IMG/VR virus record: IMGVR_UViG_3300029309_000006
Location: 1 to 64,000 of that record
DNA: 64,000 nucleotides
Direction: 5' to 3' (one strand)
From: a virus
The translations under genes and the position numbers were made by a program. Positions 56,937 through 64,000 of the stretch are shown here, piece after piece. The notes under the pieces are model-generated. The model did no database searches, was not told the DNA's origin, and was given only the letters and a program-made list of their open reading frames with translations. Position 1 is the stretch's first letter; each line of letters begins with the position of its first letter.

Positions 56937-58361
56937 ATGCCTATACCTAATGGTGGTTTAATCACCGAAACTAATAGACAGTATTACGCTGGTGCTCAGC
57001 AGTTTACAATAACATCAACAGGTGTTGGACAGACTTTTACTAGTACATTTGATACAAGTTTAGTTTTTGGTAATTCTGATCCTGCTACTAATGATTATAA
57101 TTTAAACAATTTTAAAATATTTACTAGTCCTGACGCTAATAATTGGACAGAGTTAAACCCAACTTCTGCTATAGCTTCTACAACTGGTACAAATACAGCT
57201 GCACCTGTTAACGTAGGTAATCCAACAAGTATTCCTTTAACTGTTACTAATGCAAACATTTTAAAAGACATGGTTGTTGTAGATGCTAACACAGGTGTAT
57301 TATACGGAACAGTATTAGTAGATCTTCCTGTTGGAAACACTAACGTAAGCTGTAGTATAACAACTCAAATACCACCTTCTACATCATTAAGGTTTCAATT
57401 TGCAAGCCCTTGGACAGAAGCAAATAATATAGTAACTGTTAATGCAAAATTAACATCTGGTAATTATTTAAAAATACAATTAAACGAAGATACTGTTTGG
57501 GATTCACATGGTAGTTATGAGTATGTTAAAATTGAAGATATAGTTAATAACTTTTTAATAGCTTATGTTGGCCAAGGTAAACTTATTCCAAGTGTAAATA
57601 GAAATGATGTTATATTTCACGTTAAAAGAGGTTTACAAGAGTTTAGTTATGATACTTTAAAAAGTGTTAGATCACAAGAATTAACAGTTCCGCCTAATTT
57701 ATCTATAATAATGCCACAAGACTACGTTAACTACGTTAGACTTTCGTTTATAGATACTCAAGGAGTACAACACACGATTTACCCTGCAAATAAGTTAACA
57801 TTAAGACCTTATGCAACCCCGCTGCAAGACAGCGAAGGTGTTCCAACACAAGACAGTGTTAACACTAATTTACAAGGCACTTCAAGAACAACTAAAGCTT
57901 GGGACGAAAATAATCCTAAAAATATTAGTGGCGCTTATATAAATGATTACGAAATAGCAGATGTATATTGGAAAACTTATTATGATGGTGCTTTAGGTCA
58001 AAGATATGGTTTAAACCCTGAAACAAGCCAAAGAAACGGTTGGTTTATAATAGATGATAGAAAAGGTGTTTTTGCTTTTTCAAATGATTTAAAAGAAAAA
58101 CTAATAATATTAGAATATATATCAGACGGTAATGCTTATGGTTTAGATCAAAGAATACCAAAAATGGCTGAAGAAGCTTTATATGCACATGTTTTATATT
58201 CTATATTGTCAACAAGCGTTGGTGTACAAGAATATATAGTTCAAAGGTTTAAAAAAGAAAAAAGTGCTAAATTAAGAAATGCTAAAATTAGATTATCAAA
58301 CATTAAACTTGACCAAATAGTTCAGGTTATGAGAAATAAATCTAAATGGATTAAATATTAA
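56937..58361 (+). CDS. Tail/connector protein
   Basis: 474 residues: an Ig-like N-terminal half ('TVTNANILKDMVVVDANTGVL') and a C-terminal helical-beta half with 'KLIPSVNRNDVIFHVKRGLQEFSYDTL' and 'KMAEEALYAHVLYSILST'. Likely ring or tail-hub component. A reverse-strand frame inside is a shadow. Confidence 0.55.
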   Translation: MPIPNGGLITETNRQYYAGAQQFTITSTGVGQTFTSTFDTSLVFGNSDPATNDYNLNNFKIFTSPDANNWTELNPTSAIASTTGTNTAAPVNVGNPTSIPLTVTNANILKDMVVVDANTGVLYGTVLVDLPVGNTNVSCSITTQIPPSTSLRFQFASPWTEANNIVTVNAKLTSGNYLKIQLNEDTVWDSHGSYEYVKIEDIVNNFLIAYVGQGKLIPSVNRNDVIFHVKRGLQEFSYDTLKSVRSQELTVPPNLSIIMPQDYVNYVRLSFIDTQGVQHTIYPANKLTLRPYATPLQDSEGVPTQDSVNTNLQGTSRTTKAWDENNPKNISGAYINDYEIADVYWKTYYDGALGQRYGLNPETSQRNGWFIIDDRKGVFAFSNDLKEKLIILEYISDGNAYGLDQRIPKMAEEALYAHVLYSILSTSVGVQEYIVQRFKKEKSAKLRNAKIRLSNIKLDQIVQVMRNKSKWIKY

Positions 58362-58363
58362 AT

Positions 58364-61300
58364 ATGGCTGAAATAAAAAATAGTTTCTTAAAGTCCAAGA
58401 TGAATAAAGACTTGGACGATAGGTTAATACCTAACGGTGAATATCGCGATGCGCAGAATATATCTGTAGGTAAATCAGAAGCCGATGATATAGGTGCTCT
58501 TGAAACTATTAGAGGTAATGAATTAGTTTTAGATTTTGGATTAAGTCATACCGATGTAGAAGTTATAGGCTACAAAAGTATTGATTCAAGAAATATTATA
58601 GTAGTTTATTTAACTAATAATACAGATCATTACATATATAGTTATACACCTGGCCAAAATAATGCAACGCTTTTAGTTACAGGATCTTTTTTAAATTTTT
58701 CAAAAGATAGTCCTATAACAGGTATAAATATTATAGAAAGCTTATTGTTTTGGACAGACAACAGAAATCAACCTAGAAAAATTAATTTAGATTTAACGGC
58801 AAACGGAACATATTATACTGAAGAAAACCACATTTCAGTAGCTAAATATAATCCTTATCAACCAATAAGCTTATTAAAAAAAATAAGTAAAACAACAACT
58901 TCAACAAGTCCTACATCTACATTATTAATAGCTGATACTAGTGGAATAGAAAAAGGTATGGCTGTTGTAGAATATGGAAACGCTGCTATAGAACCTCAAG
59001 ACTATATATATGTAACAAATATAGTTGCAAACACTTCTGTTACTTTAAGCTCATCAGTTACAGGTGTAGCTAGCGGAGATACAATACACTTCTTGTCTAC
59101 GACTATGACTGGAGAAGAAATAACTTTTAATTTTAACAATGGAAGCCCTGCTACATGGCCTGGAGATCCTGATTTTTTAGAAACAAAATTTGTAAGATTA
59201 AGCTATAGGTTTGAGTTTGATGATGGAGAATATTCTTTAATGGCTCCGTTTACTCAAATAGCATTTATACCTAAACAAAAAGGTTATTTTTTAGAAGGTC
59301 AAGAAAAAGATTCATTTAGAAGTACTGTAGTTGATTTTATGGAAAATGGTGTACAAAATATAGAACTACTTATTCCTTTTCCAGACACATTAAATAAAGT
59401 TCAACCATCAGTAGGAGCTTCTTACAAAATAAAAGCATTAGATATACTTTATAAAGAGTCAGATTCTACAGCTGTAAAAGTGGTAGATACTATTGATTAT
59501 GATGATGCAGATGAAGCTGGTAATAATTGGACAGCTACTAGCACTACAAATATTTACACTTACAATTATCAATCAAGAAAACCATTTAGAACTTTACCTT
59601 CTGCTCAAACAACTAGAGTTTATGACAAAGTACCTGTTAAAGCTTTAGCTCAAGAAAGTTCAGGTAATAGAATTATATATGGTAATTTTTTAGATAAATA
59701 TAGTCCACCTGCTTTTTTAAACTATATAGTAGGCGTTGGTCCTAAATCTCAAACTATAGATTATTATAACTGGGTTGAATATCCTAATCACTCTGTTAAG
59801 CAAAACAGAAACTATCAAGTTGGTTTTGTTTTAATAGATAAGTTTGGTAGACAATCAGATGTTGTGTTATCACAAGTTAAAACAGCAACAACCACTACAG
59901 ATGGTGTTGTGTATGGTGGTGATACAATATATAGCCCTTATAATACTAGTGCAAATCAAGGATCTATAAGAAACTGGTTTGGAGATGCTTTAAAAATAGA
60001 TTTACGCGAACCAATAACTTCAGTTGTTAATTCTTCACAAGGAACTCCTGGTTTATATGCTGTACAAATAGGAGACGGGTATAATACTTTTCAATCATCA
60101 GCAAGTGACCAACCAACTATTTCAGGAAATACTTACGTTTTTAAGTTAGCTGCTAACCAAACAGATATTCCAGCTTTAAACTCAAGCTTAGAAGGAGAAT
60201 TTACAGACTATGTAAAAGTAACAAACGTACAGGTAAACACTCCTACTGCTGGAAAATATACAATTACAACAGATGGACAAGTAAGCTCTAATTATTTACA
60301 ACAATTACCTTCAGGTCCTGATGTAAAATATTCTTACAATATAAACTCTAAAGGCTGGTATTCTTATAAAATAGTAGTAAAACAAACAGAGCAAGATTAC
60401 TATAATGTTTATTTACCTGGTATTTTAGCTGGTTATCCTGGCCAACCATTACCTACAACAACAACTGAAAACCAAGCCTCAAATAGTTTTTATTTAAATT
60501 TAGGTGGAGGAACAAAAGACAATGATTTAATACAAGTAGGCATGGTTGCCACGAGTGATGATCCTGCTGAAATAGTAGATAACCCAACAATTGTTACAAA
60601 AAAAGATGCCTCTAACTATACATTTAGCACAACGCAAAGCATAGGCGTAGATGAGTTATTTTTTTACAGGATGCCAGGAGATTTAGCTTTATTTCCAAGC
60701 GATGAAGTAGGTAAAACAGCTAATATAGTACTTTTAAATGACAATATAAATAAAGTTCCGAGAGATTTAGTTGAAATAGGCCCTGAACAAAGACAATTTA
60801 GAAGTTCTGTTAAGCTTTACGGTAGAGTGTCTAACGATTTTATTGAAAGCAATAGACAATATTATCCAGGAATTAATAATCATTTAGCTATTAGTATTTC
60901 TACAGCTAGTGATTCAAACTTTAAACAAGAAACTATTTTAGATCAAAACTATCAAAGTTTATATCAATTTGATACTAACCCTTTAATAGCTAGATTAGAA
61001 GTAAACACAGAGCTTTCAACAATAGCAACATCTTCTAACTCACCAGCAGCAGGCGCAGCACAAAACTTAACTATATCAAGCGCTCCAACAGTTCCAGTTG
61101 AAGTTGGTATGATAGTAACCTGTAACGGAGGAGACTCAACAGGTATAGCAGTAGGTACTGTTTATGGAGTAGTAACAGCTATAATAAGTGATACTTCTTT
61201 TACATGTGATTTGTCTGTAGGTCCTAATGGTAACCCTAGTTTAAAGTTTATTAAAACAATAGGTTCTCCTAATGGTAGATCTAGAGTACAAGATTTTACT

Positions 61301-62389
61301 TTAATGAAACCAACTTTAGCTATATATGAAACAGAAGCTACAGAATCTTTGTTAGATATATTTTGGGAAACAACTAGTGTAGGCTTAATATCTACATTAA
61401 ACGATGCTGTAAACACAAGTTATGAAGGCGCTACAGGTTGGTCATCTCATAATTCTTCAGCTTTTACTGAAGCAATGTCTGGTAATTTTTTAACTGGATT
61501 ATCGCCTGTAGATCAGCTAGGTAATAACTTAACTAACACTTCTTCTTCTGCTTTAACAGCATTAGATGGTGCTGGAAATGATGTTTCAAATCAGTTTTCA
61601 ATAACAAGAATAGGTGGTTCGCCTCCATATACATATAACATAGCAAAAGTAGGTGATAATTTTGTTTACAACGAAAATGCTAGCTTAAGAACTTATACGC
61701 TTTCTGCTTCAATAACAAACTTAGCTAACAATGTTGTATCAGGAGCTTTAAACATAAACGTTTCTTTACAAAATGTTCAACCTGTTATAAATGGTGGTGT
61801 TGCTTTATCACCAATAACAAATGTAAACCAAGCTTTTACAGGAGCTTTAACTACTATAACTGGTGTAAACGGTGCTGCTAATGCCACATTAAAATTACAA
61901 GAATTAAAGTTTAGTATATCTGCAGGTAACTCAGGTAATTATTTTAGTATAAATGAAACAACAGGTGTTTTATCAAAAATAAATGGAACATCAAACTCAG
62001 TAGGAACACATAATTTAACTATAAAACTAGAAGATGCTAATGGTAATACTTCTAGTGGTTCGTTAAGTGCTACAGCTACTCAACAAATTGTTGTAAACTC
62101 CAGTATTATTGGTAATGCTTTTACTGCTTCTGATCCAGGTGTTTTTAATCAAACTTGTAATATTAATGGAGCTGTAAATGCTACATGTGGAACTGTTACA
62201 TATTATAACCAAACTAGTTTATCTCCTAGCCTTAATGATATAATAAGAACTGGCCCTAATGGTGCTAGCTCACCTTTAGCATCTGCAGGATATTATTCAT
62301 ATGCTTGTGGTCAAACAGGTGTTGGAAACAGAAGGTTCTTTAGAATAGCTGGAAATGATGGTAAAATAACACAGGTAAGTACTTGTTAA
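58364..62389 (+). CDS. Large tail 'muzzle'/stabilisation-like protein
   Basis: 1,341 residues. 'DDRLIPNGEYRDAQNISVGKSEADDIGALE' (N-terminus, residues 17-46) is a signature I recall for tail muzzle/stabilisation proteins of podoviruses; 'VYGNFLDKYSPPAF'-like sequence and 'YQVGFVLIDKFGRQSD' continue it. The C-terminal ~350 residues have Ig/cadherin-like repeats. It extrudes from the tail knob and may bind the host surface. Confidence 0.6.
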   Translation: MAEIKNSFLKSKMNKDLDDRLIPNGEYRDAQNISVGKSEADDIGALETIRGNELVLDFGLSHTDVEVIGYKSIDSRNIIVVYLTNNTDHYIYSYTPGQNNATLLVTGSFLNFSKDSPITGINIIESLLFWTDNRNQPRKINLDLTANGTYYTEENHISVAKYNPYQPISLLKKISKTTTSTSPTSTLLIADTSGIEKGMAVVEYGNAAIEPQDYIYVTNIVANTSVTLSSSVTGVASGDTIHFLSTTMTGEEITFNFNNGSPATWPGDPDFLETKFVRLSYRFEFDDGEYSLMAPFTQIAFIPKQKGYFLEGQEKDSFRSTVVDFMENGVQNIELLIPFPDTLNKVQPSVGASYKIKALDILYKESDSTAVKVVDTIDYDDADEAGNNWTATSTTNIYTYNYQSRKPFRTLPSAQTTRVYDKVPVKALAQESSGNRIIYGNFLDKYSPPAFLNYIVGVGPKSQTIDYYNWVEYPNHSVKQNRNYQVGFVLIDKFGRQSDVVLSQVKTATTTTDGVVYGGDTIYSPYNTSANQGSIRNWFGDALKIDLREPITSVVNSSQGTPGLYAVQIGDGYNTFQSSASDQPTISGNTYVFKLAANQTDIPALNSSLEGEFTDYVKVTNVQVNTPTAGKYTITTDGQVSSNYLQQLPSGPDVKYSYNINSKGWYSYKIVVKQTEQDYYNVYLPGILAGYPGQPLPTTTTENQASNSFYLNLGGGTKDNDLIQVGMVATSDDPAEIVDNPTIVTKKDASNYTFSTTQSIGVDELFFYRMPGDLALFPSDEVGKTANIVLLNDNINKVPRDLVEIGPEQRQFRSSVKLYGRVSNDFIESNRQYYPGINNHLAISISTASDSNFKQETILDQNYQSLYQFDTNPLIARLEVNTELSTIATSSNSPAAGAAQNLTISSAPTVPVEVGMIVTCNGGDSTGIAVGTVYGVVTAIISDTSFTCDLSVGPNGNPSLKFIKTIGSPNGRSRVQDFTLMKPTLAIYETEATESLLDIFWETTSVGLISTLNDAVNTSYEGATGWSSHNSSAFTEAMSGNFLTGLSPVDQLGNNLTNTSSSALTALDGAGNDVSNQFSITRIGGSPPYTYNIAKVGDNFVYNENASLRTYTLSASITNLANNVVSGALNINVSLQNVQPVINGGVALSPITNVNQAFTGALTTITGVNGAANATLKLQELKFSISAGNSGNYFSINETTGVLSKINGTSNSVGTHNLTIKLEDANGNTSSGSLSATATQQIVVNSSIIGNAFTASDPGVFNQTCNINGAVNATCGTVTYYNQTSLSPSLNDIIRTGPNGASSPLASAGYYSYACGQTGVGNRRFFRIAGNDGKITQVSTC

Positions 62390-62407
62390 AATAAGTGATA
62401 ATAAAAT

Positions 62408-63988
62408 ATGGCTGTAATAGAAGTAAAATACTTTAATACTTTTTTAATTAAAAAGATAGCTAATGTTGTTGCTGCAAGCCCGCAGCCTACAGCACCGTTT
62501 GCTGATGTTCCAGGCTCTTATAGTGCTAATACTGTTGAAGACTGGTATGTAGAAGAATCAAGGATAAAAGGTGGTTATAATAACACTACTGTTGACTTTG
62601 GTGTTAAGGCTTATTTAGATGAAGAACATCCTCTTCAACAACATAGATTTAACACGTTAATATATTCTGGAATATATAATTCAAGAACAGGTGTAAACAA
62701 TACTAATCAATTTTCTGTAGCAGAAGACATTACAAGATCTGTAGATCCTGTAAACGGAAGTATTCAAAAGCTATATGCAGAAGATACTAACTTAATAATT
62801 TTTCAAGAAGATAAAGTAAGTAGAGCTTTAATAGATAAAGATGCTATTTATTCAGCAGAAGGCAACGCAACAGTTACTTCAGCTAGATTAGTAATAGGTC
62901 AAATAGTTCCTTACGCTGGAGAATATGGTATAAGTACTGATCCATTTAGTTTTGCTGTTTATGGTTATAGAAAATATTTTACAGACAAAAAAAGAGGATG
63001 CGTACTAAGGCTTTCTAGTGGAGGAGATATTATAGAAATATCTGGTTATGGTATGCATGATTTTTTTAGAGATGAATTAAAAGATGCTACAAGAATAGTT
63101 GGTGGTTGGGATTCATATACTAAAAACTACGTTTTATCTTTACAGAACACACAATATAGAACTGGAACTGGTCAAGTTGCTCAAACAAACAATGATGTAA
63201 CTAATACTGGCAATAACGTGCCTTTAATACTTAACGCTGGTAACACTAATATAGTTCCAGGTATGCGTATATATTCTTATACACCGAGTGGTCAAGTAAC
63301 TGGAACTTTATACGGAGAAGTTGTTTCTGTAATACAAACAACCAACCCTGCTAAATTTACTTGTAATATAGGTACTGAAATACCTGGTAATCAACCAGTT
63401 ATATTTTGGACTCAAACAGGTGGTTTTAAAACATTATCATTTGATGAAAGTGTTTTAGGTTGGACTAGCTTTTATAGCTATGAACCTGTTTTTATAACTA
63501 GCCTAGTAAGTGATTTTTACAGTTTTTATAACACTAGAATATACAAGCAAAATACCGGTAATTATGGCCAATATTATGGTATTTGTTATGACTCAGATGT
63601 TACTGTAGTTTTAAACAGTGATCCATCTTTAGTAAAAAACTTTAAAACTCTTAATTATGAAGGTGATGATGGTTGGCAAGTTGAATCTATGGTCGCTAGT
63701 TCAGGTGATACTATATTCCCTATACCTAGATATACTTTTCAACAAACACTAATAGATTTAGAAAATAGTATGTTTTCTACATCATTTAAGAAAAAAGAAA
63801 ACAAATACTTTGCAAATTTAATAAATAATTCAACTGTAACAGAAGGTGAAATTATATTTGGCCAAGACTCTTCTGGTATTAAAGGGTTTTTCTCTACAGT
63901 GGTACTAAAATTAAACAATGTGAATTACAAAACAATAAAAAAAGAATTATTTGCGGTGTCTAGTGATGTCGTAGAATCATCGTATTAA
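62408..63988 (+). CDS. Tail muzzle C-terminal-like protein
   Basis: 526 residues. 'QFSVAEDITRSVDPVNGSIQKLYAED' and 'IIFQEDKVSRALIDKDAIYSAEGN' followed by 'GYGMHDFFRDELKDATRIVGGWDSY' resemble the continuation of muzzle/stabilisation proteins that in other phages are part of one polypeptide with the preceding gene. Here the two are separate, 18 bp apart. The gene ends just before the window edge. Confidence 0.55.
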   Translation: MAVIEVKYFNTFLIKKIANVVAASPQPTAPFADVPGSYSANTVEDWYVEESRIKGGYNNTTVDFGVKAYLDEEHPLQQHRFNTLIYSGIYNSRTGVNNTNQFSVAEDITRSVDPVNGSIQKLYAEDTNLIIFQEDKVSRALIDKDAIYSAEGNATVTSARLVIGQIVPYAGEYGISTDPFSFAVYGYRKYFTDKKRGCVLRLSSGGDIIEISGYGMHDFFRDELKDATRIVGGWDSYTKNYVLSLQNTQYRTGTGQVAQTNNDVTNTGNNVPLILNAGNTNIVPGMRIYSYTPSGQVTGTLYGEVVSVIQTTNPAKFTCNIGTEIPGNQPVIFWTQTGGFKTLSFDESVLGWTSFYSYEPVFITSLVSDFYSFYNTRIYKQNTGNYGQYYGICYDSDVTVVLNSDPSLVKNFKTLNYEGDDGWQVESMVASSGDTIFPIPRYTFQQTLIDLENSMFSTSFKKKENKYFANLINNSTVTEGEIIFGQDSSGIKGFFSTVVLKLNNVNYKTIKKELFAVSSDVVESSY

Positions 63989-64000
63989 TAAATTAATTAT

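Noticed and set aside
1-64000. Single phage with duplicated structural genes
   Set aside because: The paired TerL, portal and capsid genes are not similar to each other, and the 30,326-bp repeat distance closes one complete gene set, so two genomes explain the window better.
1-64000. tRNA genes, CRISPR arrays, integrase or attachment sites
   Set aside because: None recognised by reading; lysogeny genes are absent. A tRNA search was not possible here.

Overview
The window is an AT-rich, densely packed stretch of double-stranded DNA phage sequence in which every credible gene lies on the + strand. The host is probably a marine member of the Bacteroidota (flavobacteria-like). This rests on one near-perfect Bacteroidota promoter (TTTG-N19-TATATTTG at 5763-5793), on gene families typical of flavophages (S74-chaperone tail fibres, M15 peptidase, DUF3127-type SSB, DUF6712-like adaptor), and on TTG/GTG starts coupled by 4-bp overlaps. 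I saw no integrase, repressor, tRNA, CRISPR or insertion sequence.

The window carries two complete sets of head and packaging genes, so it is probably two phages joined. Phage A (about 1-30,490) is siphovirus-like. In order it has the C-terminal part of a tail fibre and a lysis cassette (2363-5127); a NinG-like gene, a terminator and a host-type promoter; an early operon (5810-12341: SSB, DnaB-like ATPase, sigma-like factor, three PD-(D/E)XK-type nucleases, ParB/MT-A70 methyltransferase, DnaA-domain protein); TerS/TerL; a tail block with a predicted -1 frameshift in the tail-assembly chaperone; then protease, scaffold, decoration protein, capsid, tail tube, portal and adaptor, and the N-terminal half of a tail fibre at 29,048. 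Bases 1-167 are identical to 30,327-30,493 and in the same reading frame, so A would close into a circle of 30,326 bp with one fibre gene of about 1,212 codons.

Phage B (about 30,490-64,000) is podovirus-like, probably related to the crAss-like/Cellulophaga podovirus assemblage. It has three tandem S74 fibre reading frames (the first fused to A's fibre), a fibre-tip protein, a GroEL plus GroES pair, an M15 peptidase, many small Lys-rich proteins, a PAP2-type phosphatase, a Met-rich repeat protein, a zincin-like protein, a holin-like protein, a tandem GroES-like protein, and then TerS?/TerL, portal, scaffold, capsid, connector/tail proteins and two large tail-tip ('muzzle'-like) proteins. Its replication genes are not in the window.

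Points that stand out: (1) the octamer CGATATAT lies exactly 4 bp before the ATG of four structural genes of phage A, with a fifth copy before TerS, while A encodes a sigma-like protein that could read it; (2) B carries GroEL, GroES and a possible second GroES-like protein; (3) A and B, though of different morphotypes, share a set of accessory genes (fibre segment, M15, holin, DUF7936-like, coiled-coil, CGC-motif protein), which suggests exchange between phages of the same host as well as the cause of the join.
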